DNA of 64,000 nucleotides from Trochalopteron elliotii (lineage: Eukaryota; Chordata; Aves; Passeriformes; Leiothrichidae), in the NCBI GenBank assembly GCA_024734555.1, contig JANPWX010000619.1:3652138-3716137 (forward strand). The letters run 5' to 3'. Made by a program: the position numbers and the translations under genes. Numbering within the stretch: the first letter of the stretch is position 1; every line of letters starts with the position of its first letter. Below the pieces are notes generated by a model. That model made no database searches and was not told the origin of the DNA. It saw only the letters and a program-made list of their open reading frames with translations. This document shows, piece after piece, positions 36,801-49,350 of the stretch.

Positions 36801-38451
36801 CTTGAATTTCTTGTTTGCTTTGTTGAGTCTGCTGACGAATACTAATAAATGCCTGCAACAATCCAGACGAGAGATGCCTGGCAACAAAGCTATGCGGTGG
36901 ACCTCCCTGATCTTCTCCAGTTCACAACCTGACCTTTTGAAAAATTGGCTGGGCTAAGCTGCAGAATTTGGGTGTAATGGTTATTGTTAACTCCAGCTTT
37001 AGGATTTATTAATTTGTGTGATCAAGACTTACCTATACTTCAAAGTTTCAAAAGACCAAACACAATCATCCATCCATTAGAACTGACATTGTGTTTCAGT
37101 GAATCCCACTTAGTATCTGCCTAGAGATTCTGCTGTTTTGATGCATTCAGAATATAAAAATGCTTTTTCAACTGTGAGACCAATCCAGTGAAAATCTGAT
37201 GTCTTCTCAGAGACTAATATTTTAGAATAACAGTATGTTAATGAATTGCAAACGGAGAGTGGAATGCCAAAGGAAATGTCTGATATTTACACATTAATAA
37301 ATGCATCACGATTAACTGCAGTGAATACCAAAATAATGATTGGCCACATATTTTAAAGACCGAGTAGCATTTTTCTATTTTAAATATTCAACAGTTTGTA
37401 CACAATTGCTGTTTACGTGGAGAAGAGGAGGACAAAAGACTTAGTGAGAGAGAAAGGCAAGGGAACGTCATTACTAAAATAATCAAAATCCTTGGAGAAT
37501 TGTAAAAAAATGCCTTTGCCAGAATAATTCCCAACTGTTCTTAATCTCCTTCTCAATTTATTTCTTTATGAAGGTGCTGCCAGGGTTCCACACAAGTACA
37601 GGTGAATACAGAAGCATTCAAAATAACACAGATGTCCGCCAACTTATGTTACTAAAACAGAATTCTCTGTTCTCTTTAGGTTCCTTTAAGGAATAAAAAA
37701 ACCCCAAACCATTAAATTTCTGAGTTTTGTCCATATTTTGGCAGACAAAATATTTTCAAGCCTCTTCTTTTTTTGTATATGTATATCTTGTGGGATATAA
37801 AGCAGGCAAAAATGTTAATGCATAATATAGCTTTGGTTATTCTTACTGCATTTGCAGATAACTTTCTCAACAAAGTTGCAATAAGATTGTTCTCTTTGTT
37901 CAGTTTTTTCGACAACTTAAGTGCTTAGCTGTAGCCAGAGATCAAGTATTTGAATTGCATTGTTGTGTTCACCTGACTGGCTTCTAAAGCAGTTTTAATT
38001 GTTTGGAAATTCTTTGCATTAGAATGATACTCAGTGTAATTTTAAAAAGGTCGTTTCCTTTATTCTGCCTAATACTGAAATTACAGGAAGTTTGTTTATA
38101 TTGTACATTGTGCATCTGTCTTCCAGTATACAAATACTGTAACCTAACCTGTCATGTCAATTAAAATTATCACCATAAAGAAGTGCCAAAGAATACTGTT
38201 TTAGTTACTTAAAATTAATCTTAATTTTTTTGATTGTGTAATGGTTATTAGCCTTTCATAAGTAAAGTGGTATTTTTTTCTTGAAGTACAGTAGATATTA
38301 GTTTCTAAAATGTCTCTGACAGGAAAGAGTAGAATTTACATCTCTGAGCAGGAGAAAAGAGCAAGGAAGGCCATCAGTGATGTAGCACAGGCTGCAAGAT
38401 GTAGTGTAGATCCAGCACCTTCAACTTCTGCAGTTTTTCCTTCTGTCATGG
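30834..38451 (+). other. MIPOL1 first coding intron, left part
   Basis: About 7.6 kb of AT-rich intronic DNA from the GTAGGG donor to the first LTR of the ERV. No CR1 or LTR was recognised. Frames at 34724-34927 and 36751-36957 lack exon borders or homology. A segment near 37200-37400 (AATGAATTGCAAAC, AATAAATGCATCACGATTAA) looks complex and could be a conserved non-coding element, which is untested. Confidence 0.6.
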
Positions 38452-38888
38452 TGTCATGGTTTAGGAATGGTATTCTCCAATTTAACACTCCCACTAAAAC
38501 CACATGTAGCTCCTCCCCCCACTCCTCCAACTGGAGCCACAAAAGGTAAAGATCACAGGTTCAGAGAAAAGCAAGTTACTGGAAACAGCAATGAGATAAG
38601 AAAACCAACAGTAAGAGCAAAAATACTAATGACAGAGGGTATAGGAAAAAAAAAAAATTCAGGAGAAAAACACACACCACAGCACACTCAATAATAGACC
38701 ACACTTTCCCCTCCAGTAATGGTCAGTACTGGATGGCTCCCTCCAACACATTTTCTGGACCAGATGGTACCATCTTCCCAGAAAAGAGTCCTCATGACAT
38801 GAGGTAGTATAGAATAGTGTCTGTGTCCCGACCATGTCCCCTCATGGCTACTATGAATATTAACCCTGTCATTGCTGGAACCAGGACA
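38452..38888 (-). mobile_element. 3' LTR of antisense endogenous retrovirus
   Basis: 437 bases running on the + strand from TGTCATGGTTTAGGAATG to GGAACCAGGACA. The ends form the inverted repeat TGTCNTGGTT/AACCAGGACA. It is homologous along its length to 40172-40609, for example the shared 'cagcaatgagataagaaa', 'aatactaatga' and 'ggaaccaggaca'. Because the element is read on the - strand, this left copy is the 3' LTR. The purine-rich AGGTGGAAAA immediately before its TG, read on the - strand, fits a polypurine tract. The two LTRs differ at many sites and by indels, so the insertion is old. Confidence 0.85.
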
Positions 38889-40171
38889 TTTTCCACCTGA
38901 TAATCCAAAATTTTTTGCCTTCAGGCCTGTTAGTGATGATTTCCAAATTCCCTGGGCAATTGGGGTTTCCAATTCAAGCCCACTCAGTACTGCTGACACT
39001 CAAAGAACAGAGCCTTCTGAGAGACCAGGAAAGGTATCCAGCAGTTTAATTTCTCCTGTCTCCACAGCTGCTATCCCGAAAGCCCAATGATGCTCTCTTG
39101 GGCCCTTGAAGTACCCTCTCCTGGGGTAATAGGGATCAGGTGATTATCTCTGGCCTTGCCTCTTCCTCCTATTCTGTGGGCCCTGTTTCCTCTTTATTCC
39201 TCACTAAGTGAACTGATTTGGTCTTGGATTTCTTCTTCTATATGGGAGCGACTGCTACTGGCACGGGTTGTTCCCCTGGTTCAGCTGCAATTTGAGAGGC
39301 CATGGTGCCTGTGGGTCTGCTTTCCTACTCCTCCCATGGAGGGTGTTCTCTGTTGAACTGTGTCCAGTAAAGAGTAGCCAGGGCCCAGCACACTGCAATA
39401 AATTGCTCCTCTCTAGAGTTGCCACAGCATTTTCCTTGCAGTGCTGCATTCTGTCACTTTAAACATGGTCTTGTATTTGTTCAGGGGTGAACTGCCAAAT
39501 CATTGGAGCAGAGAATTTCCCCAAAAACTGGTGCATTCTCTCCCACATTCTATGCCACTCATGGCCATCCACCCTCAGGGCAGATCTCTGAATGACCTCC
39601 CAAGAAATCCCTGCCCTGACTCTAAATATGGTGTAGACAGCACTGAGGAGATATGGCAGGCATAGCAACAAGAATATGCTTTCCTTAACATCCAGCAGGA
39701 ATTCAAAATTCTCAAAAGCTGTTTTAACAGTTTCCTCTGAAGGAGGAAAAGAGAGTGAAAATTTGGGGAAAGTTATCCCTCCTGTTCTTCCCACAGACTG
39801 GATATAATTGTTAACAGACTCACAGAGCTAGTGCCTGAGTAAGGATAGGAGAGAAACACTGAACACACATCCCAAATTACCTTCACTGTCCTTGATGTTA
39901 TCATGTCATAAGCTGATATCCCACAGTACAGCAACAAAGGAATCCTGATCCCTCTCTGCTCTGAAAAAGATCATTGTGAGGAGCATATATGGGAGCATAT
40001 GTGTTGTATATACACACCCATTTGAACAGCCCAAGCAACATTGTGACCACTGGCTCTGGACCTAATACAGCAAATGCTTAGGTCAAATTTGTTTCCAACC
40101 AGCTCTGGGCAGATCTGTTGAATCTCAACCCGTCATGCTTCAACCCATGGCTCATGGGCTCCTATTACAGC
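38889..40171 (-). mobile_element. Internal region of a deleted endogenous retrovirus (possible gag remnant)
   Basis: Only 1,283 bases separate the LTRs, far too short for gag-pro-pol-env, so the copy is internally deleted or a non-autonomous derivative. On the - strand a 111-codon open frame (39794-39459) includes a Trp/Gln/Arg-rich stretch with WEVIQRSALR and FTPEQIQ. This is compatible with a capsid-like gag fragment, but I cannot match it to a named family. A further short - frame lies at 39449-39255. No protease, reverse transcriptase or integrase motif was seen, and no envelope frame. The primer-binding site should lie just below 40172 but could not be assigned to a tRNA. Confidence 0.7.
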
Positions 40172-40609
40172 TGTCTTGGTTTAGGAATGATATTCTCCAG
40201 TTAATTCTTCCATTAAAACCATGTGCCACTCCCTCTCTGCCATCCAATTTGAGGCACAAAAATCAAAGATCGTGGGTTGAGATAAGAGCAATTTACTGGG
40301 TACAGCAATGAGATAAGAAACTGAACAGTAACAGCAACAATACTAATGATAGAGGGAGTAAGAAAAGAACTGATTCACACAGAAAGCACATCCCCAATCC
40401 CCCAACTACCCCTTCCCTGTCATAAGCAATAGCAGACAGCTCGTTCTGCCACATTTTCTGACCCAGTAGGAACCCCTTCTCCCTAGAAGAGAGTTCTTTT
40501 TCCCCACCCCGGCAATGATGTGAGTTGGTATAGAGTAACTTCTGTGTCTTGGCCATGTGCCCTCCTGTCTACTGCAAAAATGAACCCTGTCCTGTCTGGA
40601 ACCAGGACA
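40172..40609 (-). mobile_element. 5' LTR of antisense endogenous retrovirus
   Basis: 438 bases from TGTCTTGGTTTAGGAATG to GGAACCAGGACA on the + strand, the partner of 38452-38888. The flanks outside the pair, CATGG at 38447-38451 and CATAG at 40610-40614, match at 4 of 5 bases. That fits a 5-bp target-site duplication with one later change and supports a single insertion event. Antisense placement in an intron is the orientation usually tolerated by selection. Confidence 0.85.
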
Positions 40610-42298
40610 CATAGCTTGCTCAATGACCTCAATGCAGTTACTTCATCACTCTCTGCCTTAGCCTCAATGGCTTTAAAATTACTATCACAGCACTTATGCA
40701 TCTCCTAAAAAATATCTGTGAGAGTTTCCATATAAATGTACTTTCCGAAGCTAATTTTAATGAACATCTGTCTTGTGTATCTTAAAGTGAGAGGAGATGT
40801 CCTATATCAGAGATAAATCCAGAGCCTTTATGAGTAAGAGTTACTCAAAAGCAGGTCACTATAATCCCCATTCTTTGGAGTTGACCCATGATGCTTTCTG
40901 CAGAGCCCATGGTCATGTATTGTTGGGGCACTGAATGTACAATGCATCTGTGTGGTGATTTCCTCTTTGTTACTGCCAAGGGTTTGGCAGGTAATGCATG
41001 GCACTTTGGCTGGGCAGAGCACAGAGACATAAAAGGAATTAGCTTTGTATTACAAATCTACTCTGAGCTCAGTCTTTGCTTGTTATCAGGTTCCTGTGAC
41101 TGCCATTCTTCCATGCTACAGAAGTGATTTAGTGAGATCTTAGAGTCCTGCTGAATAATCATCTTGAAGCTTGCTCAGTTTTCTTTAAACATTAGAGAAA
41201 GTGCATCATGAAGGGATAGCCGTTTGCTCTTAATTGCAGATTACTTGGTCTCAGTATACTACACTGCACTGAAGGGGTCTAAATAATTGCTAACATAAGT
41301 AAATCTGTAGTAAGTCCAAAGACAATAAAGCTTCACTTTTTTATGTTGCTTGTTTTGGAGAAAGCATATATTATGGACCTTGTGGTTTTGTACTGACCTT
41401 TTGTAATTGTTTTCCAGAAACAGGAATTACTTTATTGAAAACTAGGTACAGCACCTTTTCTTAAGATTAACTCTGAAAAATTTTTCATAGATCATGGGAA
41501 AGGTAAAACAGTGAGGAAATGAGTCAAATGTAATGAATACCTTTGACATATTCATGTAAATCATGTATATTGCGCTATGTTAGCTCAAATATGAATGCAA
41601 AAAGAAAATACAGGCATTCTGAAAATGCTTAAGACCTAAACCAACTCTTATCACTAATGCCAGGCAATAGGATCAGATTTCTTCCATCAGTCTAATTTTC
41701 TTTCATCGCATATTTATGCCTATAAAATCCTTGAATTTCGGTTTCTACTCATTTTGAGGATTTATGCCTTTTAATCATTCTGTAAAGGGTAAACTGTTGA
41801 ACAGTCTGAGTCTTTCACAGTCATTCTGTTTGGTAGAAGTTCCAATGGTTAAATAGGTGAGTGAATGAATGTTTGTCTTTTGACAAAATGATCAACTCAT
41901 GATTTTCAGCTCAAAAAGGAGTATTCAGCCACAGTACTAATTTCATTTGCATAGCTTGAAAAGTTAGTGGCTATCAGGCTAAGTTTTTAGTCATATTGTG
42001 GTGGGAAAAAAATTAAATAATTGGAAAGCCAATAGTAAAGAATAGCAGTTTGTCAAGTGAAAATGAAGGTGAAGTTCTAAAGTAATGCTTTTACATGCAT
42101 ATTTATTGCAGCAAGTGTTGTAGATGTGTGATTTGTAGTGGGGCAAGATCAAGTTTTTTTAAACCATAGGGAGAGTGTCCTGTTATTCCAGTAGAAACAG
42201 GTTAGTTTCATATAAGGGCAAGGATGACTCTCAGCATAGATAGTTTTGTTGGGTAGTGAATATTCCCTCTTGTTTGAAATTCAAAAAGTTTGATATTA
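40610..42298 (+). other. MIPOL1 first coding intron, between ERV and CR1
   Basis: Unique intronic DNA. No element or exon was recognised. Frames at 40828-41127 on both strands overlap and have no support. Confidence 0.5.
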
Positions 42299-42329
42299 CA
42301 CAAACAAACAAACAAACAAACAAACAAAA
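42299..42329. repeat. (CAAA)n microsatellite
   Basis: About seven uninterrupted CAAA units followed by ACCCCC. It adjoins the 5' side of the CR1 copy. Confidence 0.95.
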
Positions 42330-42366
42330 CCCCCACAGACATTGAAGTTGTGTTTTTCTTTAGCCT

Positions 42367-43019
42367 GAGAAGAAAAAATACACAATTGGCAGCCCAGATG
42401 GCCAACAGCATCCTGAACTGCATCAAAAGAAGTCTGGCCAGCAAGTTGAGGAAAATTATTGCACCTTTCCACTCTACCCCTGTGAGACCCCATGTGAGGT
42501 ACTGCATCCAGTGTGGGAGCCCCAGCACAAAAGAAGTGTGGGACTGTTGCAGCAAATCCAGCCTAGGCCAGGAAGATGATCAGAAGGCTGGAGAACAACT
42601 CGTGTGAGGACAGACAGGCTGAGAGAGCTGGGTTTTTTCAGCCTAGAGAAGAGAGAGCTCTGGGAAGATCTCACTGAGGCCTTTCAGTACTTGAAGGGGG
42701 CTTATAAAAAAAGAGGGAGAGCAACATTTTACACAGGCAGATAGTGATAGGATAAAGGGGAACATTGTCAAAAGAGGAGAGATTTAGGTAAGATATTTGG
42801 AGAAATTCTTTACCCACGGAGTGGTGAGGCACTGAAACAAAAAAAGGTTGTCCAGAGAACTTATGAATGCCCTGTCCTAGGAAGTTTTCAAGACCAGCCT
42901 GGCTGGGGCCCTGGGCATTATGATCTCATGGGTGGCCCCCCTGCCCACAGCAGGGAAGTTGCAACTCGGTGATCTTTAGGGTCCCTTCCAATCCAAAACA
43001 TTCTGCGATTCTGTGATTA
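42367..43019 (+). mobile_element. CR1 LINE, 5'-truncated, with intact 3' end, sense
   Basis: The copy begins in the ORF2 3' region ('ttggcagcccagatggccaa', 'agcatcctgaactgcatcaa', 'gtactgcatccagtgtggga'). It passes through 'tttcagcctagagaagagag' and 'gatagtgataggataaaggg', and ends in the CR1 signature 'gtcccttccaatccaaaaca' followed by TTCTGCGATTCTGTGATT. The octamer-like terminal repeat is preserved. Several indels break the ORF, so it cannot encode protein. The open frames around 42208-42674 on both strands derive from it. Confidence 0.95.
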
Positions 43020-45127
43020 ACAGGAGGAATTCTGGAGGTTTTCGTTAATTGAGGTTGCACATCCTCAAATATGGTGCAAAGTTTTGTTCTGCATTTTTTC
43101 AAAAGTTTTTAGTCTGAGAGTGTCACAGTGTTAGAGCTACTGAATTTGCAGTCATCTTTGTTCCTGCTCCCAGGGTGTATATGGCTCATTCTCTCCTTTC
43201 TGCTTTTGCTTTTTCTTATTATGCCTCTTACTGCCATCCCTCTAGGGGTTTGTTCACTCATGCAGTCTTTTGCAGACAGATGAGAGCATACTATGCCTTG
43301 TGCCACAGACCAGCTTAAAACAAATACTAGTAAGTTATAGGTAGCAAGCTGTAAGTACTATTATACTTGAAGCTGATTTGGTGCACCTGGGGCTTCTTGT
43401 GTCCCCATACTTATCTGCAACCAGATCTGTAGCCAGTCCTGTATTTTGAGGTGCTATGGGCATGTTCCATTGGATTTTGGTTTTTTCCCCTTATTCTTAT
43501 TCCACTGAGATTCCCTGCAAACCTCTGAGGCGATCAGTGCATTTTAGTAGGGTGCAGAAAGACTATGGATGGGGGAAGGGGATGTCCACCCAGCTTCTGC
43601 TGGATGACGGACTGCTGAATATGCTGAGTGGTATAACAAGGGAAGCTATTGCCTCTTTAGTCTTCCAGTTGAATCTGCACCTTCTGTGCATTTATCACTG
43701 TTGGAGCGGGATTCTCTAGTGCTATGCTTTCCCTGATCTCAGTACTTATCCCCCACTTCTCAGAAGAAGCTATGAGAAATAGTGGGTGCCTGCACAGTAT
43801 GATGCATTTAATGTTTTTACTTGACTTTTTAACCACTCCCAGCTTAACAACATTGAATTCTGTTCTGCCTTTACTGTTTCAAGCCATGACAGCATTATCT
43901 TCCCCTTACGTCCCTCACAATCAATTCCCAGATTTAATTCTAGTGTCTTTATATTCCTTCTTCTTAACATTTGCTTTTCTTTCCCGCAATGTGAACAAGC
44001 TATTCATTCAAGATAAATACATACAGAAGATCAGCTGTTCAGCTTCTCCCTATAGTGAAATATTAATCTGGGCTACTGAACTTATACTATTTTATATGGA
44101 AAAAAATATTGTTTAGTATACTCAAGAACCAGAATCAGCAGTGGTGGTACCATTTAATGAAATCTACATAATTTTTTCCAAAGCTTGCAAGGCTGTTTTC
44201 CCCTTTCTCTGATGTTCCCTGTGCAGCCTGATTATTGCAAATGCTACTTACTCCCCAGTGTGTGTCTGCAGCATTGGTAATTAGTGCACAATATGATTTG
44301 CAGGAGGCCTGAGGAGAAGCACTGAAGTGCATTGATTAAAATTGCCACTTAGTTTAGCAACAAGACAAGCTACCATGTACCAAAGCTTAAATTATTTGAC
44401 GTGGGGGTCATTGGCTATATGAAGGATAAAGTGGCTTTAAAAATAGAATTAATCTTATGTCCATTGATCTGACAGTGTTCAAAATGTCTTCCCCAAAGCA
44501 TTCTACTGACAAATTGCGCATGTTGTTAAAAAGAAACCATTACAGCTTTATTAAATGAGTAAAAACTTCTCACCTTAATGCCCTTGGGCAGAGCGCTTTC
44601 AATTTTGAGTGGAAGAGGCTGCCATCATCTTCTCTCTTACAAAGCCAGTAGAGGAAAAACAGATCCTCTGTGTTTCACCTAATATTTCCAAGAAGACCAC
44701 TTACAGCCTTCCTGTGATACTACTTAGTCTTACCCATGTGCTTGAGGGAATTGAATCTGGATGAAAAGGTGGCCTGCAAATGTATGTTGTCTAAAGAAGC
44801 AGCATTAGGATTAATAAATGCCAACACAGTTCCAGTACTATTATAAATTCTCTTTTTAATTTAGCTGCAGTAATTTACAGTTAAAAACATGTATCTTGAC
44901 ATGGCCCAAGTATTTAGCAGAAGTGCAACTGCTAATGTAGAGATTTACCTCATCATGCAGTCATGTTCACTTCTGGTTTTAAAACTATAAATCTGCCTGC
45001 TGAACTGACCTGTCATGTAGACACCTTTGCTTCTTGTTGACAGCTCATATTCAGAATGTTATAGAAAGCCTGCTGATACTCTTATTCTGACCCTCATACT
45101 CCCTGCTGCTCTTCCATGTAGGCATTA
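43020..45127 (+). other. MIPOL1 first coding intron, no recognised element
   Basis: Unique intronic DNA. A 130-codon + frame at 43724-44116, Leu/Ser/Phe-rich, has no recognisable domain, no splice-site borders and a composition typical of chance frames in pyrimidine-rich DNA. I do not call it a gene. Confidence 0.5.
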
Positions 45128-45450
45128 GTGATACTGTTGGCGTGGCCTGGGAAGTATTGCATGTGGCTGTGTGGTTCTGGGCACGATGATCAAGGGTGTG
45201 GGAACCCAGGCGGTGTTTGCCTTGATCCTAAGAGGGAGGGGCATGGATTGAGTGAAGTAGGTGAGGCCTTCTTCAGAGAATTGGAAGAATTCTCATGTTC
45301 AAAGGTCCAGGTTCTCATGGGGTACTATGGTGATATTGATGATCTGCTGGAAGGACGACAGCAGGGCTCAGGTGATCTGGAAGTTACTGGTGACAACTTC
45401 TGATACAAATGATTGAGGTGCCAGCAAGGTGATCTCCAGTGGTCACTGCC
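45128..45450 (+). mobile_element. Probable CR1 ORF2 endonuclease-domain remnant
   Basis: A 91-codon + frame contains VCLDPKREG, then EAFFRELEEFSCSKVQVLMG, then YYGDID. This resembles the CR1 endonuclease stretch in which an F/LxxLEE...LVLMGDFN-type segment precedes a D-rich motif. The expected catalytic GDFN is changed to GYYGD, so the copy is dead. The 3' end of a CR1 does not follow, so it is an internal fragment. Similarity was judged from memory. Confidence 0.5.
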
Positions 45451-47807
45451 AACTTTAGTGACTCTTCTGTGGTCTCTTCTTAAAGTCCTGGAATGAAAGG
45501 AGCAAATTAACAAAACCGGAACTGTGGAAAGAAGAAAAACTTGCTCTCATGCTAAGGGAATAGAAGCAGCCTAAAACATCTAAACGTTTTAGCTTTCTGG
45601 AGTGAGATTTTTCTTCTCCAACTTTCATAGAGTGGAAGTAGAGTACCGTGGTGCTAAATAAGGAACAAAAGTTTCTGGCAATACTGTCACTGGTTATTTC
45701 AAGATATACATTGTGCTTGAATTCTTCCACAGAATGTGACACACTTTGCTTGAGGCATTTCACATATATATAGCTTATAGAGTAAGGGGATTCCCTAGAG
45801 AGGAGGAGGAAAATTTGTTACGGCAAGTGAAGCACTGGACCAACCCTGCAGCATGTGACAATATATATCGCAACTGCATTTATACAGACAGTGCATCTGA
45901 TAGAGGAAGAAGTGAATAGGATATTTCGTAGAAAGTTCTTTATAATCATAATAAAATGGGAAACACAACTCCCTATAAAATGCTTTGCAAGTATGGAAAT
46001 TCGGACTAGGTTAGTTTTCAGGTAGTACTTACTAGAAAGGTTTCAAAATTTTGCCCTTATGTGTTGTCACTCCCAAGTTGAGTCAGGTTCTTGGAGTATA
46101 TTTGGTGATTTTTTTAAACATATGTTTCCTTAGAGATTCTTGCTCCTTACTGTAAGGAGAAATAAGAGGTCAAATCCAGTTTTCAGATGTAGCAGCACTT
46201 CAGAGGAAATCTTCTCCAAAACCTGCAGGATTTCAAGCCAGTGGAAACAGCATACACTTGTTCAAAGAATGCAGGTGGCTGTGGCCTTGTGTTCAACTTC
46301 TGCACTAGCTGTGCAAAGATATGAGGAACATATTTTAATCACAGTACTGAAAGTAGTATTATACTTATCAAAAAACATTTTATGGTAATGGGGTAATGGT
46401 CACCACATGCTGAGAAAGAAAGATTCTGATACTCTGCTGATTGTTGTTTTTCTAGTATAAAGATCAGTCGTTACAGTTTACAGAAATGGTTTGAGTGGAT
46501 TCAAATAAGTTTGTGCTGAAGTGGATGTGGAGAATATAGATGAGCAGTGGATCCCATAACTTATTTCTGGAGGTGGTAACACATAGCTTCATACTGGAAT
46601 TTGTTAAACTGACTCCACCCAATTCCCAAGTCATCTCCTGGGGCCCTTGGGCTGTTTCCTGTGCCATTGGCTGTGTCTTTCCTTGTTTAAGGAAAGAAGA
46701 ATCTATTGCAACACACTTTAGAGACAGCTTTCAGTATTTTTTACTTGAGAACAGTGCTTATAACTGTGTTTATCTGCAGGATGGCACCTTGATACTGATT
46801 GATTTGTATTTTTGGTCTATTTCTACTTGATTTCAACTGTATAGACAGTTTCTTGTTATTTTTGAGGAGGATGTTATAAGATGGATCAAATAATATATGC
46901 CCTATATTTTATCCAAAACGTTTGGAAACACTAACTTTATTAAATAAGCAAAAGCTCCAGTGTTTGTTCTCTACTAATCTAAATGAAAGAACGAAAAATA
47001 TATGCACCTTTTTTCCATTTCCAATGGTTTTAGGCTGCTTCCTTCTCATTTTTTAATATAATTCTATAATTAAAGCATACTTGTTCTTACTTTATGAAAG
47101 AGCATTTGTGGTATGTGGATCTTTCTTTCATTTAAATGCCTTGATATCAGAAATATGTCCTAAAAATATCTAGTAGCCAAGCTTAAGAGAGCTATCACAC
47201 TCAACATTTTAATCAGATAATTTTTCCCTTCGGCACAATTTCTGCTTTGCATTCTTGAAGTTCTTTAGTTGCATGAGCCTGTACCTCACACTCTCTAGGA
47301 ATGAATAATGGTGCTTTAAATTTGTTGTTGCTAATTACAGCTTAATGATACTCCTTTTGTAGCCAAAATGGATTTGAAAGAAACCTCACTGTAAGTAAGA
47401 GTCTATTTATAGCCTAAAATTTTCCTTCTCTATAGCAGAAATTCATCATATCCCACTATAGTAGAGCTGAGTTTTGTAAGAGATAGGTAAATAATTTTCT
47501 ACAGTCAGCATTCTTTTAAGAAGTCGTTTAAGGGGGAGGAGAGATTAGGAAATGGTGATGAATTTTTCATGTTTCCATGAAAAAAATCCAGTAAATGGGT
47601 TGTAATTCCTACATCCATCCATGCTGTAGGTAACACAGGTCTCATTCCTTAGTGAAGGGATGAAGGAGTTGTAAATCTGAAACTAAATTACTTGTTCCTT
47701 TCTACAACAGTATTAGTTTTTATAACAAGCCATTTTCAAATGAAATATCTCAGGTTTGTGCTTCATTCTCCAAATGAGAAAATGTGTTTGTTTCTCTTCC
47801 CAATTAG
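45451..47807 (+). other. MIPOL1 first coding intron, right part
   Basis: Unique AT-rich DNA ending in the acceptor TTCCCAATTAG at 47807. The stretch at about 47140-47350 is complex and may be conserved, which is untested. Frames at 46140-46388 and 46540-46830 have no support as exons. Confidence 0.5.
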
Positions 47808-47994
47808 AAACAGACATCTTGGAGCAGAAAAAAGAAGACTTTTGTGCTGAACTTCAGTTTTATAAGAGTTCTCAAAAACCCACAGAATTTTTTATCCAGG
47901 CAGAAACTGAAGCACGGAAACTTTCAGATTTGCAAGTAACCAGTCAGAGAGGAAGAGTTCTAAATGACTGTAATTCTTGTTCTGAAGAATCAAG
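47808..47994 (+). CDS. MIPOL1: MIPOL1 coding exon 2 (variable N-terminal region)
   Basis: Acceptor ...TTCTCTTCCCAATTAG; donor TCAAG|GTAAAC at 47995. Phase 1 in, phase 2 out, 187 bases. With the G from the previous exon the first codon is GAA, giving MENWSK-ETDILEQKKEDF. This aligns in my memory with the mammalian DITHSYLEQ region. It covers about residues 7-69: LQFYKSSQKPTEFFIQAETE, then ARKLSDLQVTSQRGRVLNDC and NSCSEES. The region is polar and charged with no named domain. It is less conserved than the coiled coil and appears somewhat shorter than the mammalian equivalent. The frame is uninterrupted. Confidence 0.88.
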
Positions 47995-48624
47995 GTAAAC
48001 CCAAGAAATATTCCTCTATATAGTTTTTCTAGATTCAAATTATTGACAATGTACACATGGATTTTTGAGTAAATACAGGGAAATTTACTTCCCACAGGAG
48101 AATCAGTAAGTCAGCTTTTTACTTAAACTCACCATATCTGCCCTTCTTCCCTTGTGGAATGTAGCATTTCACCTCTGTATTCTCTAGCACTCACAGAAAA
48201 CATGATCATTGCAATGGTTTATATTGTGAGTATTTCAATGATTGTGATCTCTACAGAGAATTTTGAAAATGCATGCTGAACAGAATTAAAACAGATCTTG
48301 AAAATCAAGTAGTATCTGTGGCTTTACACAACAAGCACCTGAAATGTGATGAGTGAGTAGGAAGCAGGAATAAAGCAGGGTGAAATCCAGATGAAGCTGG
48401 AAGAGTGAAGATGATGAGTGTAGTACCTTGTAGCAGTCTGTGACAGGAATCTGAGAATGGGCTAATATGGTTGAAAAGTTTAGTACAGACTGAAGATTTT
48501 ATTGTGTCATTAATTTTGGCCATTTCTTGTCACTAGTGTTTTTACTGTGCAGTGGCCCTCTGTAGCAGTCTTAAGAAATATATACACTCATTCTACATGT
48601 GACACAATGTACAAATGTATAATT

Positions 48625-48656
48625 AGCTGGCTAGTTATACCTTTTACTAGCCAGCT
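48625..48656. repeat. Perfect 11-bp inverted repeat (hairpin-capable)
   Basis: AGCTGGCTAGT (48625-48635) and ACTAGCCAGCT (48646-48656) are exact reverse complements separated by 10 bases. The stem is too short for a microRNA precursor. Confidence 0.85.
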
Positions 48657-49260
48657 GGTTAAGGAACATGCTATCAGTTTTGAGTAACTTAGGCAGTCTG
48701 AAGTCCAATTTTTAACTGAGAGTGTCAGAGTTGTTTTGAAAATGGGATCAAGGCTGCAAAGCCCTATTATATACTTCTGAAAAATCCACTAATTTCTCAC
48801 CTATCTAGCAGATTCTACACAGTTATGTTATCTTCATTATGATCTAATGGTGACTTTTTGGGCCAAACAAAATCTTTAACACTTTTTCATTTTCCTTTTT
48901 GCCTTTTTGCATTAGTAACTGAGATTTGCTGTAAGGGCAATGCATCCTGCACTAGATGTCAAGTATAATCCACAGCCCAACACAGAGTCAGCCAAAAATC
49001 TTTCATTTTACCTTTCACCAGTGCCACTCCCACTGACAATCAGGCTTCTCTTGAATACTGAGATTAATCTCCCACAGCAGTCAGCATGTTGAACCATCTC
49101 TGCTCCAAGTATGTTACATGTAGGATCCTAAAGCTATATGCCAAAGCCTGTCTTTGCCCAAATAGATTATAATTAAAATATATGTTAAAATTTCTTGATA
49201 TAGAAAAACCCAGGAAATGTTGAATCATTGTTGATTTTCATTTTAGATGGTGGTGTTGGT

Positions 49261-49312
49261 GTCATTTGTCATTTTTAATTTTAATTTTGTCATTTGTCAT
49301 TTTTAATTTTAA
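49261..49312. repeat. Short tandem repeat, two copies
   Basis: The unit GTCATTTGTCATTTTTAATT, plus a TTAATTTT tail, occurs at 49261-49288. It recurs without the extra tail at 49289-49310. GTCATTT itself is repeated within each unit. Confidence 0.88.
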
Positions 49313-49350
49313 GGAGAAAGGAAAAAAACATTTGAGGGGTTGAAAAATGG

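Noticed and set aside
43724..44116. 130-codon + frame
   Set aside because: No domain, no splice sites in phase with MIPOL1 and no repeat family recognised. A single-exon gene here is unsupported, and the length is within chance for intronic DNA.
48625..48656. Hairpin as a microRNA precursor
   Set aside because: An 11-bp stem with a 10-base loop is far shorter than a pre-miRNA, and pairing does not extend outward.
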